From Bacteroides rodentium JCM 16496 (GTDB lineage Bacteria > Bacteroidota > Bacteroidia > Bacteroidales > Bacteroidaceae): a stretch of 58,191 nt of DNA. The stretch covers positions 1 to 58,191 of the forward strand of contig NZ_BAKJ01000032.1 of assembly GCF_000614125.1 (NCBI RefSeq), read 5' to 3'. Made by a program: the position numbers and the translations under genes. Positions 20,009 through 29,280 of this stretch are shown here, piece by piece (within the stretch, counting starts at the first letter, position 1; the number at the start of each line of letters is the position of its first letter). The notes below the pieces were generated by a model. It made no database searches and was not told the DNA's origin. It saw only the letters and a list, made by a program, of their open reading frames with translations.

Positions 20009-22488
20009 ATGAAGAAAAGAAATTACCTGAGTGATGTCGAAGATAGAAGCGGAAACGCTTTCTCTGTAATTGCTGATTTTGAGGGGAATGAGGAACAATT
20101 GATGGACATAGAGGTAGAAGAGGTCTTACCGATATTGCCTCTCCGAAATATGGTATTGTTTCCCGGGGTGTTTATGCCGGTATCTGTAGGAAGAAAATCT
20201 TCCCTCAAATTGGTGCGTGAAGCAGAAAAGAAAAATTCTTATATAGCTGTTCTATGCCAGAAGGTGGCTGAAACAGAGACACCTCTGTTTGAAGATTTAC
20301 ATACCATCGGTACAGTTGCCAAGATTGTACGCGTGCTTGAAATGCCGGACCAGACAACTACCGTCATCCTGCAAGGCTCCAAACGTATGGAACTGAAGGA
20401 GATTACGGATACGACTCCTTATCTGAAGGGACGGATAGCCACGCTGAATGAAGAACTTCCGGAGAAGAATGACAAGGAATTCCATGCATTGGTAGAGGCG
20501 TGTAAAGACTTGACAGTACGCTACATCAAGTCATCCGATATGTTTCCGCAGGATTCGGCATTTGCCATCAAGAACATTACCAATCCAATGTTTTTGGTAG
20601 ACTTTATCTGTACGAACCTGCCGCTCAAGAAAGACGAAAAGATAGAATTGCTCCGTATCGACTCTTTGCGGGCGCGTACCTACCGCCTGCTCGAGATTCT
20701 GAATCGTGAAGTTCAGCTTGCCGAAATCAAAGAGTCTATCCAGATGCGTGCACGCGAGGATATAGACCAGCAGCAGCGTGAGTATTTCCTGCAGCAGCAG
20801 ATTAAAACCATTCAGGATGAGCTGGGTGGCGGCGGTCAGGAGCAGGAAATAGAGGAAATGCGTAAGAAGGCGGAGACCATCAAATGGAGTGATGAGGTGA
20901 AGGCTACGTTCCTGAAAGAGGTGGATAAGTTGGAACGTACCCATCCTCAGTCTCCCGACTATAGCGTGCAGCTGAACTATCTGCAGACGATGCTTAGTTT
21001 GCCGTGGGGCATTTATACGACGGATAATCTGAGCCTTGTCAATGCAGAAAAGACACTGAACAAAGACCATTATGGTTTGGAGAAGGTGAAGGAACGCATC
21101 TTGGAACATCTTGCCGTATTGAAGCTGAAGGGCGATATGAAGTCCCCCATCATCTGTCTGTATGGCCTCCGGGTGTGGGAAAAACCTCTTTGGGACGTTC
21201 CATTGCTGCAGCCTTGAAACGTAAGTATATCCGTATGTCGCTGGGTGGCGTGCATGATGAAGCTGAGATTCGCGGTCATCGTAAAACCTATATCGGTGCC
21301 ATGCCGGGACGGATTATCAAGAATCTGATAAAGGCAGGCTCCTCCAATCCGGTATTTATTCTGGATGAGATAGACAAGGTGAGTGCCGACCGCCAGGGAG
21401 ACCCCTCCTCTGCCCTCCTCGAAGTGCTCGACCCGGAACAGAACACTACATTCCATGATAACTTTCTGGATGTGGACTATGATTTGTCCAAAGTGATGTT
21501 CATCGCTACTGCCAATAATCTGAATACCATCCCCGGGCCGTTGCTGGACCGTATGGAGCTGATTGAGGTAAGCGGCTATATCACGGAAGAAAAAATTGAG
21601 ATTGCCCGCCGCCATCTGGTTCCGAAGGAATTGGAGGCAAACGGTATGAAAAAGAATGATATCAAGCTTCCGAAGAACACACTGGAAGCCATTATAGAGA
21701 ATTATACCCGTGAAAGCGGCGTGCGCGAACTGGAAAAGAAAATCGGAAAGATACTCCGTAAATCTGCGCGCCAATATGCTACGGACGGTTATTTTGCGAA
21801 GACCGAAATAAAACCGGGAGACTTGTATGAATTCCTGGGTGCACCCGAATATACCCGTGACAAGTATCAGGGTAATGAGTATGCAGGGGTAGTGACCGGT
21901 CTGGCATGGACTGCCGTAGGTGGTGAAATACTTTTCGTGGAAACCAGCCTGAGCCGTGGCAAGGGCGGACGTTTGACATTGACCGGCAATTTGGGTGATG
22001 TAATGAAAGAGTCGGCCATGCTGGCATTGGAATACATCAAGGCGCATGCCTCCCTGCTGAATCTTGACGAGGAGATTTTTGATAACTGGAACATCCATGT
22101 CCATGTGCCCGAAGGCGCCATTCCGAAAGACGGTCCGTCTGCCGGTATCACGATGGCTACCTCTCTCGCTTCTGCCCTCACCCAGAAGAAGGTGAAGGCC
22201 AATCTTGCCATGACGGGAGAGATAACACTTCGCGGTAAGGTACTTCCGGTAGGAGGCATCAAGGAGAAGATACTGGCTGCCAAGCGTGCCGGTATCAAGG
22301 AGATTATCTTGAGCGACGAGAACCGCAAGAATATAGAAGAGATACAGGATATATATCTGAAAGGACTGACTTTCCACTATGTGAAAGATATCAAGGAAGT
22401 GTTTGCCATTGCGCTGACTGATGAAAAAGTAGCCGATGCCATCGACTTGTCCGTAAAGAAAGAAAAGACTGAAAAGAAAGAGGAATGA
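20009..22488 (+). CDS. lon: ATP-dependent Lon protease (one-base frameshift)
   Basis: The gene encodes 826 residues after adding one C at the CC of 21166-21167, which restores the Walker [17 protein letters not shown]. Domains: N-terminal substrate domain (~35-230, [18 protein letters not shown]), coiled coil, AAA+ module (Walker [10 protein letters not shown], sensor [18 protein letters not shown]) and the S16 protease domain with the catalytic Ser in [16 protein letters not shown] and Lys in the [16 protein letters not shown] region. Lon degrades misfolded and regulatory proteins in the cytosol. It starts an operon with tgt and the LptF/G gene, each joined by an ATGA overlap. Confidence 0.95.
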
Positions 22489-23615
22489 CATTCGAGTTAC
22501 AATATACAGACAGCAAGACCAATGCACGTGCCGGACTGATTACTACTGACCACGGGCAGATTGAGACACCTATCTTTATGCCGGTAGGTACAGTGGGAAC
22601 AGTGAAAGGCGTGCATCTGCCTGAGCTGAAAGAGGACATAAAGGCGCAGATTATATTGGGTAATACCTATCATCTTTATCTGCGTCCGGGACTGGAAGTG
22701 ATAGAAAAAGCCGGTGGACTGCATAAGTTCAACGGCTTTGACCGTCCTATGCTGACAGACAGTGGCGGCTTCCAGGTATTCTCGTTGTCCGGTATCCGCA
22801 AGTTGCGCGAAGAAGGTGCGGAATTCCGTTCACACATCGATGGTAGCAAGCATATCTTTACGCCGGAGAAGGTGATGGATATAGAACGTACTATCGGTGC
22901 AGACATCATGATGGCCTTTGATGAATGTCCTCCGGGGGATTCGGACTACGAATATGCCAAAAAATCACTGGGATTGACACATCGCTGGCTGGACCGCTGT
23001 ATCAAGCGTTTCAACGAAACAGAACCGAAGTACGGTTATCAGCAATCCTTATTTCCCATTGTGCAGGGGTGCGTCTATCGCGACCTCCGCGAGCAGTCAG
23101 CAGAGTTTGTTGCCTCTAAAGGTGCTGACGGTAATGCCATTGGCGGTCTGGCTGTGGGCGAGCCCGTAGACAAGATGTACGAGATGATTGAGCTGGTGAA
23201 CGGTATTCTTCCCAAAGACAAGCCTCGCTATCTGATGGGAGTCGGGACTCCGGTAAACATCCTGGAGGGCATTGAACGCGGTGTCGATATGTTCGACTGT
23301 GTGATGCCTACCCGCAACGGACGCAACGGCATGTTGTTTACTAAGGACGGCATCATGAACATGCGCAACAAAAAATGGGAAATGGATTTCTCTCCCATTG
23401 AAGCAGACGGTGCCTCCTACGTAGATACCATGTACAGCAAGGCATACTTGCGCCATCTGTTTCATGCACAAGAACTGCTTGCCATGCAGATAGCATCTAT
23501 CCACAACTTGGCTTTCTATCTGTGGCTGGCGGGCGAAGCACGTAAGCATATCATTGCAGGCGACTTTGCTACCTGGAAACCGATGATGGTGAAACGCGTA
23601 TCGACAAGATTATGA
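22485..23615 (+). CDS. tgt: tRNA-guanine transglycosylase (queuosine synthesis)
   Basis: This 376-residue enzyme exchanges G34 for preQ1 in tRNAs with GUN anticodons. Visible motifs are the substrate-binding [12 protein letters not shown] (~90-101), [25 protein letters not shown] and the nucleophile Asp in [13 protein letters not shown]. Unusually, the zinc ligands CxCxxC that normally precede YSRAYLHHL are absent: the region reads [18 protein letters not shown]. The His of IHNLAFYL is kept. The start overlaps the lon stop and the end overlaps the LptF/G start. Confidence 0.94.
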   Translation: MTFELQYTDSKTNARAGLITTDHGQIETPIFMPVGTVGTVKGVHLPELKEDIKAQIILGNTYHLYLRPGLEVIEKAGGLHKFNGFDRPMLTDSGGFQVFSLSGIRKLREEGAEFRSHIDGSKHIFTPEKVMDIERTIGADIMMAFDECPPGDSDYEYAKKSLGLTHRWLDRCIKRFNETEPKYGYQQSLFPIVQGCVYRDLREQSAEFVASKGADGNAIGGLAVGEPVDKMYEMIELVNGILPKDKPRYLMGVGTPVNILEGIERGVDMFDCVMPTRNGRNGMLFTKDGIMNMRNKKWEMDFSPIEADGASYVDTMYSKAYLRHLFHAQELLAMQIASIHNLAFYLWLAGEARKHIIAGDFATWKPMMVKRVSTRL

Positions 23616-24748
23616 GAAAAATGAACTGGAGGATATGGAAGAATATAAAGCTGCCGAGAGGTAAATTCCTGAAGCGGCTGGACTGGTACATCATTAAGAA
23701 GTTCCTGGGTACATATGTCTTTGCCATTGCATTGATTATCTCCATTGCGGTGGTGTTCGACTTCAACGAGAAGATGGACCGCTTCATGTCTCATGAAGCG
23801 CCGTGGAATGCGATTGTTTTTGATTATTACCTGAACTTCATCCCCTACTTTGCCAATCTGTTCAGTCCGCTGTTTGTATTTATCGCCGTAATCTTCTTTA
23901 CTTCCAAACTGGCGGAGAACTCGGAGATTATTGCCATGTTTTCTACGGGAATGAGTTTCAAGCGTATGTTGCGTCCTTACATGGTGTCTGCAGCAATCAT
24001 TGCGGTAGTAACATTCTGTCTCGGGTCCTATGTCATTCCCAAAGGCAGTGTGACACGTATCAATTTTGAGGACAAGTACTACAAACCCCGTAAGGCGAAT
24101 ACGGCACGGAACATCCAGCTGGAAGTGGATTCGGGGGTAATTGCCTATATCGAACGTTTTGAAGACTACAGCAAGACCGGTTATCGCTTTTCTTTGGACA
24201 AGTTCAATGACAAGCAACTGGTCTCCCACCTTACGGCCCGTTCCATTACCTACGACACGACGGCCGTGCATAAGTGGAAAATCAAGGATTATATGATTCG
24301 CCAGATGGATGGCATGAAGGAGAGTATCACGAAGGGTGACCGCATAGACACTACCCTTTTTATGGAGCCTGCCGACTTCCTGATTATGAAAAACCAGCAG
24401 GAAATGTTGACCAGCCCCCAGCTGAGCGAGTACATCAGCAGGCAGCGGCAACGCGGCTTTGCCAACATTAAGGAATTTGAGATAGAGTACCACAAACGCA
24501 TTGCCATGTCGTTTGCCTCCTTTATCCTGACGCTGATTGGAGTATCTTTGTCTTCCAAGAAAACGAAAGGTGGAATGGGATTGCATTTAGGTATCGGCTT
24601 GGCATTGAGTTTCTCTTATATTCTGTTTCAGACCATTGCTTCCACATTTGCCGTGAACGGCAATATGCCTCCGGTCATAGCTGTGTGGATACCGAATATA
24701 ATGTATGCCTTCATTGCATTCTATCTATATAGGAAAGCACCGAAATAA
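23612..24748 (+). CDS. LptF/LptG family permease (YjgP/YjgQ), LPS export
   Basis: This 378-residue protein has membrane helices at ~35-55, 75-105 and 120-140, a periplasmic beta-jellyroll domain (~160-290) and three C-terminal helices (~300-375). This is the topology of LptF/LptG, which extract lipopolysaccharide from the inner membrane with the LptB ATPase. The motif LDWYIIKKFLGTYVFAIAL near the N-terminus and the final FYLYRKAPK are typical of Bacteroidota members. Whether it is the F or the G paralogue cannot be settled here. It is the last gene of the lon-tgt operon. Confidence 0.88.
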   Translation: MRKMNWRIWKNIKLPRGKFLKRLDWYIIKKFLGTYVFAIALIISIAVVFDFNEKMDRFMSHEAPWNAIVFDYYLNFIPYFANLFSPLFVFIAVIFFTSKLAENSEIIAMFSTGMSFKRMLRPYMVSAAIIAVVTFCLGSYVIPKGSVTRINFEDKYYKPRKANTARNIQLEVDSGVIAYIERFEDYSKTGYRFSLDKFNDKQLVSHLTARSITYDTTAVHKWKIKDYMIRQMDGMKESITKGDRIDTTLFMEPADFLIMKNQQEMLTSPQLSEYISRQRQRGFANIKEFEIEYHKRIAMSFASFILTLIGVSLSSKKTKGGMGLHLGIGLALSFSYILFQTIASTFAVNGNMPPVIAVWIPNIMYAFIAFYLYRKAPK

Positions 24749-24816
24749 GCATTCTAAACCTCTACTTCAGTCTGCTCAAGTTGAGGTTTGACGTGCTAAA
24801 GTAGAGGTTTAGGATG
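24749..24816. repeat. Long hairpin after the LptF/G gene
   Basis: GCATTCTAAACCTCTACTT (24749-24767) pairs with AAGTAGAGGTTTAGGATGC (24798-24816) with only one G-T pair. It has no T-run, so it is more likely a 3'-end stabilising structure or a mobile palindromic repeat than the terminator itself, which follows 29 bp later. Confidence 0.7.
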
Positions 24817-24844
24817 CTTGTCTCCGGAAGTCCATTAAAATAAG

Positions 24845-24890
24845 AAGCCCCTCCCACTCTTGCGTTGTGCAAGTGCGGGAGGGGCTTTTT
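24845..24890 (+). terminator. Rho-independent terminator of the lon-tgt-lpt operon
   Basis: AAGCCCCTCCCACTCTTGC and GCAAGTGCGGGAGGGGCTT form a GC-rich stem followed by a T-run. The complementary A residues upstream are few, so it acts mainly on the plus strand. The ~130 bp after it (24891-25021) show no gene. Confidence 0.85.
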
Positions 24891-25021
24891 GTTGTATTCA
24901 TTTTCCTCTTTTGTTCTGTTCCCTTTTTGCCGGAAAGATATGCCGGTTTTCCGGAGAACACCCTCACTTTCGTCTTACAGGTTCTTTAAGTTGCTGTTGT
25001 ATGCACCGGGCATCGGCAAGC

Positions 25022-25522
25022 TTAATTCAAGTAAGCGGAAAGTTCTGCAGCAGAGATGTTTTTGGCAATAATAACACCATTATCATCCAGTAAATAGTTA
25101 GTGAATCCGCGGCCCAAGCGATATTTCTTAAAGAGGCCGGAATATTCGCCTTTAGTTTCCACGAAACAAGTGGGCGTAACTATTTGGTCCTTACGGATGG
25201 TTTCTTCAAAGATTGACTGATACTCATCGAATGAAACTGAAACCATCTTCACATTGTTGCGGGCAGTAGAGCGAAGCGCATTGCTCAAACTTGCGTTTTG
25301 CATCCGGGACTGCGCGTCGTAACTTGCCCAAAAGCTGAGCAATACATACTCTCCTTTCAAGTCTGAAAGGTCGGTTTGGGATTGCTCTGCCGACATAGTT
25401 TGGATTTTGAAATCCGGGGCCATGTCACCCACATTCAAACCTCCGGTAGGTTTGTCTTTTTCTACAAAAGAAGTCAAGGAACTTATTAGTAATACAACAA
25501 AAATCCATTTTGCATATTTCAT
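25022..25522 (-). CDS. Exported TlpA/thioredoxin-like protein lacking CxxC
   Basis: This 166-residue protein has a signal sequence (MKYAKWIFVVLLISSLTS) and the start of an AhpC/TlpA fold (LNVGDMAPDFKIQTMSAEQ, then LKGEYVLLSFWASYDAQSR). Where thiol-disulfide enzymes have WATWCGPC it has WASYDAQS, so both active-site cysteines are gone. One Cys remains in the cis-Pro region (TPTCFV). It is therefore probably a non-catalytic or binding member of the family in the periplasm. It is monocistronic, with its own promoter at 25656-25688 and a ~130-nt leader. Confidence 0.75.
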   Translation of the reverse strand: MKYAKWIFVVLLISSLTSFVEKDKPTGGLNVGDMAPDFKIQTMSAEQSQTDLSDLKGEYVLLSFWASYDAQSRMQNASLSNALRSTARNNVKMVSVSFDEYQSIFEETIRKDQIVTPTCFVETKGEYSGLFKKYRLGRGFTNYLLDDNGVIIAKNISAAELSAYLN

Positions 25523-25655
25523 GCGGCACGGTTTTGGTTAATACTATCCGGGACTGTCCTTCAACAGTGATTTCTTCCCGGAACATCGTCTTGTCAAAGC
25601 CTTGAATAGTGATAAAGATACTGATAATCAAAGCTTTTAATTCTGAAATCGGGTG

Positions 25656-25688
25656 CAAAGGTAAGTAATTCCTAAACAAACTTCCAAA
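25656..25688 (-). promoter_or_regulatory. Promoter of the TlpA-like gene
   Basis: On the minus strand, TTTG (25685-25688) and TACCTTTG (25656-25663) are 21 bp apart, matching the Bacteroides consensus. The 133 bp between it and the ATG hold no recognised element. Confidence 0.6.
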
Positions 25689-25760
25689 TAAACAAGCATT
25701 TTTCTCACTTTTTAGAGGCATATTTTTATGTTATTTAGCATAAATGGCGAGATTTTTCCT

Positions 25761-25768
25761 TACTTTTG
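25761..25768 (+). promoter_or_regulatory. -7 box upstream of serB
   Basis: TACTTTTG lies 30 bp before the serB ATG at 25799 and fits TAnnTTTG. The -33 region offers only TTTA at 25734-25737. Confidence 0.4.
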
Positions 25769-25798
25769 TAGCCTATTATTCTATCAAAAAGATGACTT

Positions 25799-27025
25799 AT
25801 GCAACCATTGAACACTGAACTCATCCTGATACGTATTACGGGTGAAGACCGTCCGGGACTGACAGCTTCCGTAACGGAAATTCTGGCTAAATATGATGCT
25901 ACCATTCTGGATATTGGCCAGGCAGATATTCACAATACTCTTTCGTTGGGCATTTTGTGCAAGACGGAAGAACAACACTCGGGGTTCATTATGAAGGAAC
26001 TGCTTTTCAAGGCTTCCTCCCTGGGAGTGACTGTCCGTTTCTACCCCATTACTGCTAAAGAGTACGAGGACTGGGTGAATATGCAGGGAAAGAACCGCTA
26101 TATTCTTACTTTATTGGGGCGTAAGTTGTCTGCCCGTCAAATATCCGCCGTTACCCGTATTCTTGCAGAGCAAGGCATGAATATCGATGCCATCAAGCGC
26201 CTTACAGGGCGTATTCCGCTGGACGAATGCGAATCGCGTACACGCGCCTGCATCGAATTTTCCGTTCGTGGCACTCCGAAAGACCGTATTGCCATGCAAG
26301 AACAGTTGATGAAACTGGCAACCGAACTGGAAATGGATTTCTCTTTCCAGTTGGACAATATGTACCGCCGGATGCGCCGCCTCATTTGCTTCGATATGGA
26401 CTCTACGCTGATTGAAACAGAAGTGATTGATGAATTGGCCATACGTGCAGGTGTGGGTGACCAGGTGAAGGCCATTACCGAACGTGCCATGCGCGGTGAG
26501 ATAGATTTCATTGAGAGCTTTCGCGAACGAGTGGCCTTATTGAAAGGATTGGATGAGTCCGTGATGCAGGAGATAGCAGAAAATCTTCCCATTACGGAAG
26601 GTGTGGATCGCCTGATGTATGTTTTGAAGAAATACGGTTACAAGATAGCTATTCTTTCGGGAGGGTTTACCTACTTCGGGCAGTACCTCCAGAAGAAGTA
26701 CGGTATAGACTATGTGTATGCCAACGAGCTGGAAATAGAGGATGGCAAACTGACCGGTCGCTATCTCGGTGATGTAGTCGACGGTAAGCGTAAGGCGGAG
26801 TTACTGCGTTTGATAGCTCAGGTGGAGAAAGTGGATATTGCGCAGACTATTGCTGTGGGCGACGGTGCCAACGACCTGCCCATGCTGGGAATTGCCGGCC
26901 TTGGAATCGCTTTTCATGCAAAGCCCAAAGTAGTTGCCAATGCCAAGCAATCCATCAACACCATTGGTTTGGACGGGGTACTTTACTTCTTAGGTTTCAA
27001 GGATTCATACATTGATATTCATTAA
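25799..27025 (+). CDS. serB: Phosphoserine phosphatase with N-terminal ACT domains
   Basis: This 408-residue protein has two ACT-like segments (~6-80 and ~95-185), followed by a HAD-family phosphatase domain. That domain has the nucleophile motif FDMDSTLIETEVIDELA (~200), motif II LSGGFTYF, and motifs III/IV with GDGANDLPMLGIAGLGIAF. It removes phosphate from phosphoserine in the last step of serine synthesis; the ACT domains probably sense serine. It is monocistronic and ends before a perfect palindrome. Confidence 0.95.
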   Translation: MQPLNTELILIRITGEDRPGLTASVTEILAKYDATILDIGQADIHNTLSLGILCKTEEQHSGFIMKELLFKASSLGVTVRFYPITAKEYEDWVNMQGKNRYILTLLGRKLSARQISAVTRILAEQGMNIDAIKRLTGRIPLDECESRTRACIEFSVRGTPKDRIAMQEQLMKLATELEMDFSFQLDNMYRRMRRLICFDMDSTLIETEVIDELAIRAGVGDQVKAITERAMRGEIDFIESFRERVALLKGLDESVMQEIAENLPITEGVDRLMYVLKKYGYKIAILSGGFTYFGQYLQKKYGIDYVYANELEIEDGKLTGRYLGDVVDGKRKAELLRLIAQVEKVDIAQTIAVGDGANDLPMLGIAGLGIAFHAKPKVVANAKQSINTIGLDGVLYFLGFKDSYIDIH

Positions 27026-27032
27026 ATGTGCT

Positions 27033-27060
27033 AATGGGTTAATGTGCACATTAACCCATT
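27033..27060. terminator. Perfect 28-bp palindrome after serB
   Basis: AATGGGTTAATGTG and CACATTAACCCATT are exact reverse complements with no loop. A partial third copy, TTAACTCATT, follows. It is a probable transcript end, although there is no long T-run; the outer pairing CTAATG/CATTAG reinforces it. Confidence 0.55.
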
Positions 27061-27089
27061 AACTCATTAGTACATTCAAAAAAAAGTCC

Positions 27090-27097
27090 TATCTTTG
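27090..27097 (+). promoter_or_regulatory. -7 box upstream of the DEAD-box helicase gene
   Basis: TATCTTTG fits TAnnTTTG and ends 22 bp before the ATG at 27120. No -33 TTTG is present at the normal spacing. Confidence 0.4.
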
Positions 27098-27119
27098 TGC
27101 CCAAATTTAAAAGAGATAC

Positions 27120-28406
27120 ATGAAGTTTTCAGAACTACATTTGAATGGCAATGTGCTGGAGGCACTGGATGCCATGCGCTTTGAAGAGTGCACCCCCATA
27201 CAAGAAGAATCAATTCCCGTTATACTTGAAGGTCGAGATTTAATAGCGGTGGCACAAACCGGAACGGGAAAAACTGCTGCATATTTGTTGCCTATATTGA
27301 ACAAGCTTTCAGAAGGTGGACACCCTGCCGATGCCATCAACTGCATTGTCATGGCTCCTACCCGTGAGTTGGCACAACAGATAGACCAGCAGATGGAGGG
27401 CTTCTCCTACTTCATGCCGGTTTCCAGTGTGGCTGTGTATGGCGGTAATGACGGAGTTCTGTTCGAACAACAGAAAAGAGGTTTGACATTGGGTGCAGAT
27501 GTTGTCATTGCCACTCCGGGACGTCTGATAGCCCACCTCAGCCTTGGCTATGTAGACCTTTCGCGTGTCTCTTATTTTATTTTGGATGAAGCAGACCGGA
27601 TGCTGGATATGGGATTCTATGATGACATTATGCAGATTGTCAAGTTTCTCCCTAAAGAGCGGCAGACCATTATGTTCTCTGCTACCATGCCTGCCAAGAT
27701 ACAACAGTTGGCTGGCAACATTCTGAACAATCCCGCCGAAGTAAAGTTGGCGGTTTCCAAACCGGCGGAAAAGATTGTGCAGGCAGCCTATGTCTGCTAC
27801 GAGAATCAGAAGCTGGGCATCATTCGTAGCCTCTTTGCCGAGGAGACGCCGGAACGCGTCATCATCTTTGCTTCTTCCAAGTTGAAAGTGAAGGAAGTGA
27901 CCAAAGCCTTGAAGCAGATGAAACTGAACGTTGGTGAAATGCACTCCGATTTAGAGCAGGCACAGCGCGAAAAAGTGATGTACGAGTTCAAGGCAGGACG
28001 TATCAATATCCTGGTAGCTACAGATATCGTTGCGAGAGGTATTGATATCGACGACATCCGTCTGGTGATAAACTATGACGTCCCCCACGACAGTGAAGAC
28101 TATGTGCACCGCATCGGGCGTACGGCGCGTGCCAATAATGACGGCGTAGCCATCACCTTCGTTTCCGAAAAGGAGCAAGGCAACTTCAAGAATATCGAAA
28201 AATTCCTGGATAGGGACATCTATAAGATACAGGTTCCCGAAGAGCTGGGCGAAGCTCCCGAATACAAGCCAAGAGCATTTGACGGAGGAAGACGGGGCGG
28301 CCATGGAAACGGACGTAAGCCAGGAGGAAACAAGAACGGTCGCAACAACAATAAAGGTGGAAAGCCCAGAGCCAAACGTCCACAGAATGGCGGCGAGAAG
28401 AAATAA
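27120..28406 (+). CDS. DEAD-box ATP-dependent RNA helicase
   Basis: This 428-residue helicase carries the full motif set: Q-motif (CTPIQEESIPVIL), Walker A AQTGTGKTAA, PTRELAQQ, TPGR, DEADRMLDMGF, SATMP, then ARGIDIDD and HRIGRTAR. The last ~55 residues form a disordered, Gly/Arg/Lys/Asn-rich RNA-binding tail (GGRRGGHGNGRKPGGNKNGR). It belongs to the RhlE/DeaD-like group that remodels rRNA or mRNA, often during cold stress. The exact subfamily cannot be fixed. It is monocistronic, ending at the bidirectional terminator. Confidence 0.93.
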   Translation: MKFSELHLNGNVLEALDAMRFEECTPIQEESIPVILEGRDLIAVAQTGTGKTAAYLLPILNKLSEGGHPADAINCIVMAPTRELAQQIDQQMEGFSYFMPVSSVAVYGGNDGVLFEQQKRGLTLGADVVIATPGRLIAHLSLGYVDLSRVSYFILDEADRMLDMGFYDDIMQIVKFLPKERQTIMFSATMPAKIQQLAGNILNNPAEVKLAVSKPAEKIVQAAYVCYENQKLGIIRSLFAEETPERVIIFASSKLKVKEVTKALKQMKLNVGEMHSDLEQAQREKVMYEFKAGRINILVATDIVARGIDIDDIRLVINYDVPHDSEDYVHRIGRTARANNDGVAITFVSEKEQGNFKNIEKFLDRDIYKIQVPEELGEAPEYKPRAFDGGRRGGHGNGRKPGGNKNGRNNNKGGKPRAKRPQNGGEKK

Positions 28407-28428
28407 GCACTGTGGTGAAGACAAGAAA

Positions 28429-28459
28429 TAGAAAAAGCGGATTTATTCCGCTTTTTCTA
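28429..28459. terminator. Bidirectional terminator
   Basis: TAGAAAAAGCGG and CCGCTTTTTCTA form a stem with a short loop, with A- and T-runs on both sides, between two convergent genes. The stop codon of the minus-strand lipoprotein gene (28443-28445) lies in the loop. Confidence 0.85.
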
Positions 28460-29243
28460 TGTTCATTGTATTGTCAAAACCAATAATCATATTTACCAGA
28501 TTGTATACGGAACTTTCGGGTATGCCGAGGGTTGCCTGATAATGGTACCCCTTACCATCCACACCCATGAAATTCATATCGGCAAGAATGGCCTGGTCCA
28601 GCATTTCGGCAGGGAATATATCCGCAAACATCTTTTTAGTGATGTCCTGGCCATAAAGCATCTTCTTCCCTTCGTATACACAGATGTGGATTACATTATC
28701 ATAATACACATTGTCCACACTGATTCCATTTTCAGAATAGGAAGTCTTGAAAACCTTCATCTTTGAGGGGTTGATATATACATATCCCCTATACCTTGTA
28801 TTCTTGTATGTTACGATACTGTCTTTCTTTATCACTTCCGGAGTAGTAGAAATGACCTCCACTTCTCGACTGGTGAAAACCAAAGAATCTTCCGCATTTT
28901 CAGATTTATGCAGTTTGATTACTTCGTCGGCCAGCGAGTGGAACCAGAAGCTGTATTCCGTTTGACGGTCTATCTTATAGGCCACCGGTTCATTGCTGTA
29001 TATGTAGATTGTATCGTGAACAACCTTGAAAGGTACGGGAGCGCTTTGCGGGTTGGCATAATATACCGTATCCCCTTCGATGCGCATCAACGGCATTTCT
29101 GTTTCATCGTTCACCCAGATGCCTTGCAACAGTTGTTTTGCAGTAAGGTCTTCCTTGACGGAAACCTCCCCGTTTTGTCTGTTGCTGCATGATGCCAATG
29201 AGACAACAAGTACAATGAGAATCGCACTTCTTTTTATTGTCAT
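28443..29243 (-). CDS. Predicted lipoprotein, DUF4738-like
   Basis: This 266-residue protein has a lipoprotein signal peptide with the lipobox LASC (Cys19). The mature part is beta-rich, with repeated short strands such as YYANPQSAPVPFKVVHDTIY and VIKLHKSENAEDSLVF, and no catalytic motif. It resembles the Bacteroides family DUF4738, from memory only; function unknown. It is transcribed convergently with the helicase gene and away from ugd's 3' end, so it is probably its own transcript. Confidence 0.65.
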   Translation of the reverse strand: MTIKRSAILIVLVVSLASCSNRQNGEVSVKEDLTAKQLLQGIWVNDETEMPLMRIEGDTVYYANPQSAPVPFKVVHDTIYIYSNEPVAYKIDRQTEYSFWFHSLADEVIKLHKSENAEDSLVFTSREVEVISTTPEVIKKDSIVTYKNTRYRGYVYINPSKMKVFKTSYSENGISVDNVYYDNVIHICVYEGKKMLYGQDITKKMFADIFPAEMLDQAILADMNFMGVDGKGYHYQATLGIPESSVYNLVNMIIGFDNTMNIEKAE

Positions 29244-29280
29244 AACGTCCCTATTTATTTCTTTTCTTTTTTCTGCAACT

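Noticed and set aside
20009..21217. lon as a split gene or programmed frameshift
   Set aside because: The break falls inside Walker A at a CC run and lacks a slippery heptamer; one added C restores the invariant GPPGVGKT.
21070..22527. 485-codon open frame on the minus strand across lon
   Set aside because: It is the antisense shadow of the well-supported lon frame, with composition unlike a real protein and no motif.
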